In this document: piece by piece, positions 1 through 12,800 of the stretch
How the letters are laid out: every line of letters starts with the position of its first letter
Position numbering within the stretch: the first letter of the stretch is position 1
Source: Himantopus leucocephalus
Taxonomy: Eukaryota; Chordata; Aves; Charadriiformes; Recurvirostridae
NCBI GenBank assembly: GCA_003993805.1
Contig: RSEF01000020.1
Span: 12,953,655-13,017,654 of the forward strand
Direction of reading: 5' to 3'
Length of the DNA: 64,000 nucleotides
Notes under the pieces: generated by a model
What the model was told of the DNA's origin: nothing
Databases searched by the model: none
Seen by the model: the letters and a program-made list of their open reading frames with translations, nothing else
Position numbers and translations under genes: made by a program

Positions 1-3000
1 CACAAAGCGCTTCCACCGGGTGATGTGAGACCTGGGCAGGTGCTCCGAGAGCAAACCGGCTACCGTTAGCCACAGCAGTATCAAATGTCCCTGCGCCACA
101 CCGTTGTTAAGCCCTGCGCTTGCTTCAGGGAGTTGTATTTTTAGTAGTGAAACTTTTTTTTGGCAGCTTGTATAGGTTAGCTAAACTGGCAGGTAAAAGG
201 ATACAACTGCTGCTTCAAAGATGCTATACGGTAGCTGGAAAAAAGAAAGGCACAAAGTCGAGTTTAACCCTCCTTCCCAGAAGAGTGGAGGGAAGAAGGA
301 AACCACTGAGGTGATAACATGGCTGGTATCGTCTTGTGGTTATAGGTATGAAGAGCTATCCTGATGGATTTGTGTACAAACAAGAGCCAGACAGCATTCC
401 TCAAGAGTCTAGAAAAGTGGCCAAGAAAGAACATAATCCAACTCTAGAAATAACCCTTCTCTGATTAAAATTGTAGCAGGCCTTGAGGATTTATATAGCG
501 ATTGATCTATTTGGGCAAGGTTTACAAATGTGTATGGAAGATTTCTATTTTTAATCAATGTTGGTTTATTTTCAGGCAGCTACATGGTGTGGGTGTCAGT
601 TTAGCTTATACATTAAAATGCAAAATACGTAGTTTCTTTTAACACGGTGTAACAAATAGCCCAGGTTGTCCGAACTGTCTGCACGCAGGTACTTGCTGGT
701 ACATACAGCTGTGAACAGTCACATTGTTAACAGTTAAATGAGTCAGACCGTAGAAAGTACACACAACAACCCAGATACTGATTTATTTTTTATTTCCAAA
801 AGATTGGTGTTTCTTATTTTTGGTTGTTAGCCACAGCCCAACCCATGACGGGTGCATTTACTTTTTGTTCTTCAGAGTTACTTTACGACATCGGCACTCG
901 GGTGTATTTGAGGATCCAAGCTAAAATTCTTAATATTAGCCAAGAATCGTGCACCCAACATGCCTTTAATTCCACATAAGATTTTACAAAATTAGTTTGG
1001 AAAAATCTCAACCTTATTCCTAAATCTGAGGGGACTTGTGATCATCCTGCATAGAGGCATGCAGAAGCTGACTCAGGAGCAATGCATACCAAACACTGAC
1101 CTCTGCAGCAACCATGACTCCAAACTGTGTCACACTACCAAAAAAATAGCACTGACTAAAAAATAAAGCTGTTCCACACCCATCTTAGAAGAAAACAGAG
1201 CTGTGTTAAAAGCAGTAACTGTATCACTGCTCTAATCAGAGCAGGGCTTTGATCCAGATTTTGGCCTAGAAAGATGGACCTAGTGTGTGGGCAAACATCT
1301 ACCCACATAGGAAACAGGATTGTATTAACTGTGTAACTCATTTTGCAGCTTTTTGAAACCTTTCGTATTCATCTGCTCTACTTTTGGCTATCAATTTCCA
1401 AACAGATCCTGGATTATTTTAATACATTTATTGTCCTTGAAGTATGTCCCAGGCAGTTTCCTCTGAATAACTTTTGGATTACTGGATCACTGCCATGCTG
1501 TTGCACAAAATCGGAGCCATGTATCTGCCCTGCAGCTTCGTGCCAACTGGTCAGTCAGTATTTCTGATTCCTAAAGCAGACAGAAGGATTTTAAGCCACT
1601 GCTAAACGCCTTGCTTCTGTAAAGCTTTTGAACTAGTGGTGAGTGCTGAGGGTGCATGAAATGTTTGACTCCAACACAGGCTTGATTTTCCCACAAGGAA
1701 AAGGGGGGAAGGCTCCAGGGCTGTGGGGCCAAGAGCTGAGATGAATACTGTGGAGATGTCTAGCAGGGCCCTCTCTGCTCAGAATAGCTACACTGGCAGC
1801 CTGGGCACTGGAAGGTATAATTTCCACTTAGAAAAGGTTTATTTCCACTGTAGTTTTCTCTTGAGGTCTGGCTACCCTAGCATAACAGTCATAAAGTGGA
1901 GGAACTCCCCAGCCAGCTTTGCAATAGCTAGCTCACATCCTGGTAGCAGCGTAATTCTGGCACCGTGGAGCTCAGAGCAGAGGAATTTGCACATTTTGGG
2001 GGTCTGCCATTTGCAGCCTCCCCAGTCCTCATGCTAATGTCATTAGTCTGCTGTTCATAGTAATGCTAATTAATTTAAAACTAATACAGACATATGAGAG
2101 TTTACACTGCGGCTCTGGCCACAGCACGAACGTACACATGAGGAGCACAGCAAAGGGCCTGCCATCAGACCATCCCCTTGTGCTTTCTACCTGCATGAGG
2201 AACTCAGTCCTTAGCACCTCTTACCTGAAGCACTGGGGATAAAACGATGTCTTCACGTGGTGGCATCTGTTCAATCACTTTCACTTGCAAATCTGGACAA
2301 ACCCCAGCCAATGCCTAAATGTCCCCTGTGGTGTTCCACCTCCCACAGGTGACACTGGAGCAGGAGGCTCCTGGAGGTGTGGGAAATGCCTTGAAGTGGC
2401 ATCACAGCCTGAACAAACCGTGTCATCCACGTGATGCAGGTCACTGACTCATCCAGCCGGTCCTCTTGGAGCACTCCTCCTGCCTTGCTGCAGATGGAGC
2501 GGGCCATGAATTCTTGTAGGATAGGATCTTAACAAGCACCGGTACTTACGGTCTCTGAAACAAACCCTGCTTGTCGGTGGGAAGGAATGTGGCAGGACCT
2601 CCCCGGTAAAACCCAGGCTCCTGTTTACTGACATACTTTATTGTTTAGTCTCCGTTCTGTCAATAGATGGATTATTGCTCTGGCTGCTGAAAGAGATTGA
2701 CTTTTAATTTTACATTAATATGATTGTCTACTGGGTTTCCAATCCGCCTGCAGACGATGATCCCAAGGTATTCTGACATCACCCACAGTTATGTTACACA
2801 GGTTAACCACCCAGGTGCCTAAGAAAAGGTAGCTTATCTTCTTCATAGGTGTCAAGACTGGGACTCAGAAAATAAGCTTAGTTCTACTACAGTCTATCCT
2901 GAGCCTCAGAGAAGCAAGTCAGTAACTGTCCATGCGCCTCACTTTTGACGTACTCTGCTCAGAGAGCACAAGCACAGGCTGATGGCAAGTGGGCATTTAG

Positions 3001-5758
3001 ACCCATAGCACTATAGTTAACACTGCTGACACAAGGATAGCTGTTGCGAGAGCTAGGAGTAATTTACTCTGGAAACGGCAGTGTGTATCTCAAAGACTGC
3101 CTGCTGACTTGCTCAGTACAGATGTCCCTTCCTATTTGTGATGAACTGTTTGCAACTGCGAAGGACACAAAAATCATCGCTGTGGTTAAAATGTGAGATG
3201 GTTAACTAATGCTATAAAAGCTATTGGGAAATTAGAGAAAGATATAAAGTATTAGTTTAAAGCCCTGTGATTCAGTAAGAGATGAAGAAATACCACTGCT
3301 CTTTTGTCTAACTAGGCTACACCTACATGAAGGTGAAATCCTGTGATGCCTGTTGAAAGTCACTGATGCCTCATTAACCAAAATCAGATAGCTACCTTAT
3401 TATTTACAGGGTGGGCTATATCAGGACCAATGCAGATGTCTTGCTAGAAATGGCTACACCTGAGCTAGTCACCCCACGTTCCCTTTAAAGGCACTGAGTA
3501 GAGGTGAGCAGATCTGAGAGCCCCTTAGGATCTAGCACACATACGGTGATGGGAGTTCGGAAAGTTCCTGCTTTTCTCCATAGAATATAAACAGGTGCAA
3601 AGCTAGGTAAGACAAATCCTTTCAAAATGTCCATTTTGAGATATTTTGTAGAGATAAGAAGGGTGTAAAATGGCATTTTTTAATCAGAATAAGCAGAATT
3701 ACCAACTGTAAACTGAGGCTGTAGCCTTTGTCCTCAGCTGGGAAGTTGACTGGCAGCACAGTTGGTTTAAGATAGCGTTGAGTATTGTCTCTTGAACTAG
3801 AAAGTCCTATTTCTGGATTAATGAAGATGCTCCCAAGGATAATATATTTTTCTGGAATAACATAAAAGATTATTTCCAAATTGTCTGCAGTGTCTGTGCT
3901 GGCCTCCTTCCCCATGTAAATAAACTTTTACATAATAAATAGCATTTGGAATCAAGAATAACTATTTTATGTTGTCCCACCTTAACTTGCCTTTATGATT
4001 TGTGAAAATGTAACAAGTCTACTGCTTGTCCCCCCCCTCCTCCATTTAAAGACGTGCTGATCCACTCTTACTGCCGCAGGAAGCTTTCGGCGGCAGCAAT
4101 CCTAAATGACCAAAGGCAAGTTGGACCGCAGTGCTCTAGAGAGAATTCCCTGTGATCGTTACATATATGTTTCACTGAAGGCAAGAGGGACCTTTGTCTA
4201 GGCAAAGACCTCAANAAAAAAAAAAAAAAAAAAAAAAGGATTACTGGCGAAGGCAGGGTTTTTTTCTGTGTTGGGTATTTTTTTTTGGAAACAAGTAATG
4301 AAGTGGTTGCTGTTATAGCATAATTTATTTTTTTTCTGAAGGCATTTAAAGACTTAACTGAAATAGAAACGCAAACTAGATCTTATCACAATACATCTTC
4401 ATACACTCTGGACTGAGTTTCTATCCTGTAATGTTAAGACAGACCACACTGTGCTTCCTCCCCTCCGTTTCTGCAACCTCTTACACAGATAAAGAGTCAC
4501 GAGCATAAACATGCAAGAGACTGAGCAGCGGCGTGTTCCAGAAAGAGAATTTTTCCCCCACAATTTGTGACAAGTAATGTATTGTCATGGAGTGGTTTAG
4601 TTTTCTATCATGCTGCTGCTACATATTGATTTTGTGTGGTTTTATAGGGAAATCAGACACTGAAATAGGTCCTTGCAATAACACCGTACACAGGATCAAG
4701 CTGATACTGTTGTGCTTCAAGTAACAAACCTACAAGCTGCAGAAAACCACAAATCCGCCTGATCTATTTTTAGAACAGAAGTCACATCCTTTCATTGTTT
4801 TCATTGAACTTATGCGATGAAAAATGACATTTAAGTTTGGGCACTTTGAAATTCTGGAGTTTATTTTATGCTTTACTGCTAAAGCTCTGTGGCTTATATG
4901 GTACTCAGGAGAATACCACATTGAACCCTCTAACACACTTTTTAATTAAAAAAATGTACTTTTGTTTCTTTTATATTACTGATTGTACCTAAACCTTAAT
5001 CTAATCGTCACAAATCTTGTAATATTTACTAATTGAGCTGCTTTTGTCAAACAGGTTTTTCTCATTTTTCAATCTAGGTAGAAACAGGGGATTGTACCTT
5101 AAAAACGTATTTCAGAGTCAAGGTTTGTTCTGACTGACCTGGCAGTGCTGCAGCCGCAGGGTCTGCTCTGATTGTCCGCGCTGGGAAGAGTGGGCACCAA
5201 GAAGGGCCATTACTTAGATGTAGATTGAGAGAAGGCATAAACTGGAAAGCAAAAATTGCAAAAAATGGATGCTGATGATAAAACATAAAAATATATCCAT
5301 AAAGCTGAGTGAGTTTTAATTATTCACGGGATATGCACTTAGTAAGATCGTTAAATAGAAAGGAAGTCACGCTAGATCTTATAAGACACATTTGCCTCTG
5401 AAAAGCAAGCAAAAGCTCTTTCCTAGAAAACTACAGTGGCCGAGGTGATAGTGTTGTCTTCTTTACTGGCTGATACGATCTCGGGCCCACTGAGACCACA
5501 TTCATACTTCTTAGGTCTTAATCGACCTGCAAGAGACAATCACTTCACACAGAAAAGAACTAGCAAAAATCTGCCTTGGAGATGTGGATATTTCAAAAAC
5601 ATTGGTAGAGTTTCTGAAATGTCTGGTTTTGTTTTAGTGTTGTAAAGAGTATCCTTAAATCAAACTTTGCGTTTTTGTGATTCATGTGTGTTGTCATATT
5701 GAATTAATGCCTCAAACAGGAACCCAGTTAGAAGTCCTATAATCCTTTGTTATTTTAG
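1..5758 (+). other. BCAS1: BCAS1 intron, left part (gene continues off the left edge)
   Basis: This is DNA upstream of the first BCAS1 exon in the window. Nothing in it matches the BCAS1 segment expected just before the 39-nt exon, which in human is a basic stretch ending in a short FLRQM-like block. That exon and the rest of the 5' gene therefore probably lie left of position 1. The sequence is AT-rich, with short poly-T and poly-A runs, a 22-base poly-A after an N at 4215, and no recognised repeat. Open frames here are short and rich in Cys, Leu, Phe and His, as expected by chance. Assignment as intron is inferred from the downstream exons. Confidence 0.7.
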
Positions 5759-5797
5759 TCAGTCAAGGGTGATGGAGGGACAACCAGTTCAGAAGAG
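5759..5797 (+). CDS. BCAS1: BCAS1 internal coding microexon (39 nt, 13 codons)
   Basis: The exon is preceded by a pyrimidine-rich stretch ending TTATTTTAG and followed by the donor GTAAAT. It reads SVKGDGGTTSSEE in phase 0. As I remember it, human BCAS1 has SVKGDGG followed by a short variable stretch ending SEE at the matching place, so seven residues are identical. The codon just before the exon would be an in-frame TAG, which fixes the acceptor. BCAS1 is a largely disordered cytoplasmic protein abundant in early myelinating oligodendrocytes and known from amplification in breast cancer; its biochemical role is poorly defined. At 39 nt and phase 0 on both sides, the exon could be skipped without a frameshift. 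The call rests on this short match plus collinearity with the two stronger exons downstream. Confidence 0.85.
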
Positions 5798-8700
5798 GTA
5801 AATGGCCCAAGCCCCAGTCACCAAGTAAGTGCCTGGATTATTTCATCTTCTGGTGATGGGTTGTTGTCACCCACTTCCGTACAACTCGAGATTTTGCAAT
5901 GTAAAAATCACTGAAAGAAAAGTGCTACGTGCTCACTGAGCTTCATATATTTACATATTTCTTTACTTATCTATTTATTTGACCTATTCATACTATTAAT
6001 CAAGATTTTAAAGGGTCACTATTAGATTTTTTTAAAAGTGCTTTTTTCCAGGTGTGTTCCTTTTCTTAAAATAATTAGTGGGTTTATGTTCAATTTCAGT
6101 CTTATCTCTCTTGCTATCATGTTACTTTCTGCATGTACCTTGGCTTGGGCGGTGAAACTAAATACACACAACTAGAACAATTTTTACTTGGTTGATTTAC
6201 TTGTCTCCTGCGGAAAGGATCATTTAGGTGGAAACTCTATAGAAGAGAAATGAAAGTGAGAATGAAAACCGTTCACTGTAATTTAACAAAAGCCGTGAAG
6301 ATATTTTTTTCTTATTCTGTTTTTGTTTCTTTCACTATGTTCATAAAAGCTAAACCAAAACTTTGCATGTGACCTTTATGTTATATTCTTGATAGCTTTA
6401 AAAATGCTTCAGAAAAATCACATTTTCATTAGGAATACAACTACTGTTAACTTTTCTGAGAGTCAAACCCTCATCTGTTGCAAGTCAAGATACCCAGAAT
6501 AATTACATTCAGTAACGAGAGATAAAACACACCTTCTGTCTATAGACATAGAGTTTCCTTTGCTTCTGAGAGCAAAACTGAAGTTGTATCGGAACCTGAA
6601 CTTTCAGGATTTTCTTCTTTTATTTTCTTTTTTTAATTAATAGTCAAATTATTTTCTCACTCTTCCTATTTTCTTGATGTCCTATGATAGTAAGGTTAAT
6701 CTTTATGAATTATGTCTCTAAGAGCATTCCAAATAGAGGAGGTCTTGTCTTGTGGTGTTTATTCTTTATTTCATACAACAGCTTTGTGAAATGATCTGGG
6801 TAAGTGACTAAAGTTACAGTCCTGGATCTACTTTTTATTATTTTAATTAGCAGCCTTTTCCTTCATTAAAAAAAAAAAAATCAATTTATTAGTCTACCTT
6901 CTTCTCTTGCTTGCACTGGTGTTAATTAGCACAGTTTATTACACAGAAGAGCTCAAGGAAGACTGTATCTGCTGTTGATTTTTTCCTTTTTTAGAATTTC
7001 TGTGAAATGGTCCCCTTAAATTATGCAACGCATTTCTGGAATGCTGATTCCTCGCTTTTCATCACTGCCATTCTGTCTTCTACAGAAATGCATTACAACA
7101 CTGATCCAAAATCTGTGGAAATTTAGGGGTCTGCCTTTTGCACTTAAAAAGCAGCCTTGGATGAAGGTCTCCTATAACCTGATGGGGAAAAACACTATCC
7201 TGTTAATCTTTTTTTTTTTTCAGTGGTACTGTTAATGTTGAGAGGGTAAAAGCAATCTGTCAGGTGCAGATCACCCTTTAGAAAAAGAAACATTAACATG
7301 TTTCAATATTCATAGGCTTCACTTTGTATTTCCTGAGCTGCTCCCATCAATATAAAATATGCCAATTTCCTGCCTTTCAAGGTTAATATGAAACACCTCA
7401 AAGAGATTATCTGATTGGCTTTTTTTTTTTTCTTATTTTCCCTGGAAAATGTATTATGAATATTTTTTTACAGTGTTTTGTTTGACTAACATCAAAGGCC
7501 CAAACCTGCTCACAGAAATAGTCCTGTTGCATCCAGTTGGGGTTTGGCTGCAGTACTGTAACTATCAGGCACCTACACAATCAAACACGTGTGGTGAAGA
7601 AGGCTCGGCTCTAATTTTACACCCGCAGAATAAACCCACAGATTTCACAGAGGGTTAATAAGGGTTAGAAGTTGTTCTGGCACCTTTGAACTCAGAGGTA
7701 TCCAGTCTTATAGCTGCATTTGGGTGCGGTGGTTATTTTTGAGTAGAATGTGCACATTTGCAATTGTACCAAAGAGAAGCATTTCAAAAGCAAGCTAGGG
7801 CAGATAAGAGTAAGAAGGATCTTGTCAAACTAACCGATGGGTTCAGCAACTGAGAGCTTCCCGTCTGAGAGTTAAAGTGAGTCAGAAGGAGAGAGACAGA
7901 GTTAAATTTGGGTTCATGAAGTTCTGTTCATCCTTGCGCTGGGTGGGAGAGCTCCTGCGTCACTTGGGCACTCGCAAGTGCAGCCAAGCAGGTCCGTCTT
8001 CTCAAGCGAGGTGAAGAAGGATGCAGGTTGTGTGTGGTGTCTGTGCAGCCCCAGATGACAGTTCTCCTGTACTCTGACGGTATTGAATTGGCTTTAGCAA
8101 ACTATTGCCACTGGGATGGTACCTGCCTGTGGTGTACGGGGCTACTGACCACCTGCATCTCCAGGTTCCATGTGCTGTGTTCACGCGTCTCCTGCAGAGC
8201 TAGAGCACAGACTAGCTTCATTACTGTATTTTTTAAGTCTAAAAAGCAGACAAATCCAAATGTGAGCATATATATCCCCACGTATGTCTGCCCTTTGGAA
8301 AAAGAAATAGTTAATACAAGCACATAGTTGTTGAGGACTTAACCTAACCGGTCAAGACTGAATGTATTACATGGTTGCAGGTTCTATAATTTAAACATGG
8401 GGGGGGTTTTTTGAGATTAGGTGGGGAAGAACGGTGAATCGAGTGAAAAAGGTAGCATTGCTACCCCCTCTCATTCTTGTTCCCCCAAAATTAGCGTGGC
8501 TTGAGGTGTTTTTTTTTTTTAAATAGATATGAAAGGTTTATTTGCATTCTGTTTCTCTAGAGTCTGCTTTCAGGTTTTTCTCTGAAATCATGATGTCTAA
8601 AAATGTATTTGTTTTTATTGAAAGCTAAGCTTGTCATGTAAGTGTATAACCCTAGGCTTTTAGAAGATCACCAAATATTTCAAGACTAATGGTAAGATCC

Positions 8701-9618
8701 CCAAAGCTGGAAAAATTACATAGCATTAAGCTCTAGGGTGTGCCCTGAGGGCAGATGTAAATTTTCCAGCTTTTCAACATGGCAAATTTTTGTGCTATTT
8801 TATCAATTATGTAAATAAATAAGGCAATATGATTTTTTTGCATAAGAAAAAAGAAAATCCCATTTTCAAACAGATTTCCTAGCCAAAACACATCTAGTCA
8901 CTTGCTACTCTGCAAACAGTGACAGTTTCATTGTCTTATCCTTTGTTTGCCAGATCTGATTTTTCTCCCGCATACTTCAAACATATCCCGTACTTCTCTG
9001 AGTTTCGGAATCTTTCCCTTTGCTATAAATAGGTGCTCTGTCATTGTGTTTGTCTTCAGAATATTTGCTGTCTCTTCTTTTGCACTTGTATGTGAAATGT
9101 GCTATGATGCTGTGGCCTTCTATAGCCAAACCCTATATTGTTATTTTTTTGGTGAAGTGTTGCAGTTTTATAGTGGAGCTGGTTTTATCCTTTGCTTTAT
9201 GGTGTCTTTTACTTCTTTTCTCTCCCAAATCTTTCCCTTGCACTTTTTGGGTGCTTTCACAGCAAAAGCTGGGGGAGGCTCGGTTGGCAGTGCATGCTTG
9301 TGACTCTCTGCATCTTTCCGTGTATGATCTCTGCCTCCTAAAACAGCTTCAGCATGGACACATACATAAATACAAGTCTATGCAGGGATGGTTTGATGTT
9401 GCGGTCTTTGGTCCTGTAAGTAATTCTATCAGGTCCCTGGGAGTCCTTCCCTAAGTCAAGGTTGCAGGAGTTCGTCCCAAGCTCTATAAATGAAAACGTG
9501 TTGGACAGCAGGATTTCTCCCTGCCAGGTGGCCTTTCATTTTTTAATATATTTATGGATCACCTTCCAAAATGTTTACATTTCGCACTAAAAATAACCAT
9601 TGTTTGAAACTGCTTTAG
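5798..9618 (+). other. BCAS1: BCAS1 intron
   Basis: This is a 3.8-kb intron between the 39-nt and 267-nt coding exons, bounded by GTAAAT and CTGCTTTAG. It is AT-rich with poly-T runs near 7209, 7422 and 8510. Two overlapping frames at 8947-9454 are long only because the stretch is T-rich; their products are Cys/Leu/Phe-rich and are not taken as genes. Human BCAS1 has an additional segment here, roughly INGKDSSCQTSDSTEK. I searched by eye for an exon encoding something similar and did not find one. Confidence 0.75.
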
Positions 9619-9885
9619 ACATTAAACTCCACAGAGAGGCCAGTTGCCCCAGCCGAAAGTGAACCTGTGGGCCAAAAGAGCAAAGAGGGTTCAAAAGACA
9701 AGAAGTCTACCGTGGAGCTGAGCAAGCAGAAAGGCAGCAAACAGGAAACCAGGGAGCAGCCAGACTCCAGGGAGCAGCAAGCAGCCGAGACCGACTCCAT
9801 CCAGAACGGAGGAGACGCTTCAAAGGAACCCTCCTTCAAGAAGACAGAGAAGAGGCAGTCACTCGGAGGGTTTTTTAAGGGCCTT
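9619..9885 (+). CDS. BCAS1: BCAS1 penultimate coding exon (267 nt, 89 codons)
   Basis: The exon lies between the acceptor CTGCTTTAG, whose TAG is an in-frame stop so the frame cannot extend upstream, and the donor GTACGT. It is phase 0 at both ends. The product starts TLNSTERPVAP, is strongly hydrophilic (Lys, Glu, Ser, Gln), and ends KKTEKRQSLGGFFKGL. Human BCAS1 has the same order: an acidic proline stretch, a KEGS-KDKKS block, KQ(K/E) repeats, a T(D/N)S(I/L)QNG block, then KRQ-SLGGFFKGL. The match is clear although the middle has diverged and carries extra residues. The SLGGFFKGL block is a conserved FFK-type module, and KRQS is a plausible basophilic kinase site (inference). Low complexity suggests intrinsic disorder. 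This is the strongest gene assignment in the window. Confidence 0.96.
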
Positions 9886-12800
9886 GTACGTTAACTTGAT
9901 CTTATCTTTTTAGTCCTTTTTCAGCTGATTTAAACACCCAGCCTGCATGCTGTTAGCTGTGCGAGATTTGTGCTCGGATGGAGCACAACTTCACAAGCAG
10001 CCTGCAGGACTAAAGCCAAGCAACAGCAAGTTTTTGGGCAAATGCAAGAAAACTTGGGCCTCAGGGTACTGATTCACAGGCAGGTAGGGTTTACTATGGG
10101 AGAGCTATAATTGTTCCCACACCCCTGTTTGAGAGGTTCATGCCTTGGCTACCGGGATGACTCAACTGTTACTGCAGCAAATACTGAACCACTTACAAAT
10201 TACGGTGTGTTTATGAAGGAAAAGCGGAGGTGGTGCCGGTTTACCAGAGCAACGTGGTAAAGTGGTTCCTCCAAGCATTAAATAGATGGAAACTTTTTTT
10301 CCCCGCCTTGTCCATACTCAGGGGCCAATGTAGAAACAAAAAAGACAGGTTGGACCTGTGACTGCCTCTCAAGCCTTGGCAAGAGGGCAGATTTCCATTA
10401 CTCTTTATAGATCAGTTGGAAGGATGCACTTTGCTCCTCTTTTCTCACACTGTCACAACAGCAATGAATCCACAGAGCTATGGGGTCATTTTTAGCATCT
10501 TCGGGAAACCTTGTGTGTAAACTGAGCTTCATCACAAATTTGAAGTGATGCAAAGAACCTAAACAGATTTGACCATTACCTGCAATGATTCCTAGTGAAT
10601 CTGGCTCCCCTGAGAGACATACAGCTTTTCTTCCTTCCTCCCTACGCTACTTCTAAGGCTGTCAGGAAGGAAAAAGGGCTAGGCGGTCTCCAGGCTGAAA
10701 GAAGTCATGCAATGTAGATTGAAATGGTAATGCAGGTTTGAAAATTAGCCCTGTTAGGGCACCAGGTTATAAAGTTAGGCTGCCGTGCAGACCAGTATGA
10801 CTCATTCAGAGGCAGATGTTTTTCCACATCATAAGGAGTGTTTAATTTGCACGCATTTCACAGAATTACTAGGTATCCTACAGAGGGCAATTTGCATTAC
10901 CAAAATAATTACATATTAGAAGGGGAAATAAGAAAAAAAGAAAAATAACTTTCTGCAATATTGATTAGCAACTGTTCATCCACTTCTGCTTTCTGATTCA
11001 ACCCATTGTTCTGGGGTAAAATCCTGGTCCACTGTGAACCAGTGGAATTTTCCTGTAGTTTCAATGGAGTAAGGAAGTCCTGGAGCTCACCTGCAGTAAC
11101 TACCAACTTGCATTGGCTTGCACTTATCTTGGCTCTCAGTGAAGTCAAGAAGAGAAATCTTTTTGCTTAGCACAATGTCAAAATGCCAGGGTATTGTTTT
11201 GGATGTACCTGTGAATTATACTAGCTAATCAAGGTTACCAAACACATTTACGCTCGTGTGCACTTTTGTTTCCTCACTCCCTTTTCCTCCAAATTCTGTA
11301 TGAAATTTCCATTGTGCCCAACATCAGTGCACGTGTGTAACATCTGATCCACGCTCACAAGCACGGTGTGTAGGTGTTGTATCCTGCTCTGGGTATTGGC
11401 AACCTCCCCCCACCGGTCAAATCAGGAGTTCTGTTACTTAAACCACTTAGGTGATGTAAAAGACCTCTTACAAGAACTGGAGGGGAGGAAGACAGCCACA
11501 TTTTTCTGACACAGGTTATCTAGAAATGGGGCAAATGTTAACTACCTCTATTATTTCTGGAGATAATTGAGATTTGTTCCTCTGGTCTGCAGATTTGTTG
11601 AAATTAAGCACTGACAGCCCTCCTTTGTCAAAATTCTCACTGTAGCCACTGTGTGAGAAAGGGTTTTTCTGTTGACAATTGCACTTTATTTTGTATGGTA
11701 TCATTCATTCGAGCTGTATCTAAAAATCTTTCATAGAGTTTAACAATAGACACAAATTTAGAATTATTTGAGAAAGGGAGATATGAGGAAGCGCACGCTA
11801 GTGAGGAAACATGCTTTCAAGTGCAAGTTCATAAAAGACAGAGAGAGGCAGGAAAGGTGTCTCTGATTCAAAGGGCAAGAAAAAGCTTTTTGATCAAGAG
11901 AGGACATTATGAAGAGGCAAAAAGACTATTTGGGGGGAAAAATGCAGCATAAATGTAGAGGAATTAGAGATGTTTTGTGAGATATTTTTGCTTGCTCAAG
12001 TAGTATGCCAGAGTTTGGCTGTATAGTCCCTTATCTTCTGTTGTGATTACAGAGGCCAGTATTCCTACAGCTTCCCTCTCCCACTAACAGAAGATGGCAC
12101 TTAAAAAAAAAATAAAAGTAGGTTTTGATAACAGTAGAGCTGATTTGGTCAGTTTATTGTACTATTGAACTGGGAGGAAAAAAAAGAAACACAACAATGA
12201 GGTCTGTGTGGAAAATATCTCACAGAAAATGCATATCCTCAAGAAGATTACCCACACCTAAGAAGCCTAGTTCTGCAATGCTTCTAAAAAATAATCTACT
12301 CATCTCCTAGGTGATCATACTAAGTCCTAGGAAGGTGTAATCATTAATCTAAAAGTATTAGATCACACACAAACCAATGCCAGAATTTCCATTTCAAGAT
12401 AACAACTCAAATAACTGGTAACAACTCAGCAGAAATATTAAGCTTTATGCTGATAAAATGGAAACAGAAGATATTTAGCAGGGGATCCAGCAGACCTTAG
12501 TTGCTCACATACTCTGTGCTCACCAAGCTCCTCTTAAATTGTGGTGAGCTATTTCAATAGCAGTTATTTGAACACCACTCTCTCCTGAATCTGTCAATTC
12601 CTCTGGGAAAGGGCACGGAGTACGAGGATGTCATAGTGCAGGAATGCAGCTGATGGGAACACTTCAGTTCAAGCATCTGCTCCCAGTTGGGCTAACAAAC
12701 GCTGAAACTTTCGATACCAGTGGAACCACTCAGGCAAGCAAACAGTGTTACGGCCTGGCTGCATGGTTTTAGCACAGACGATAAGGTCCAGTGGTTGGTT

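Noticed and set aside
8947..9454. Overlapping 118- and 136-codon + frames in the BCAS1 intron
   Set aside because: T-rich stretch gives Phe/Leu/Cys-rich products in two frames at once; no splice support. The real exon starts at 9619.
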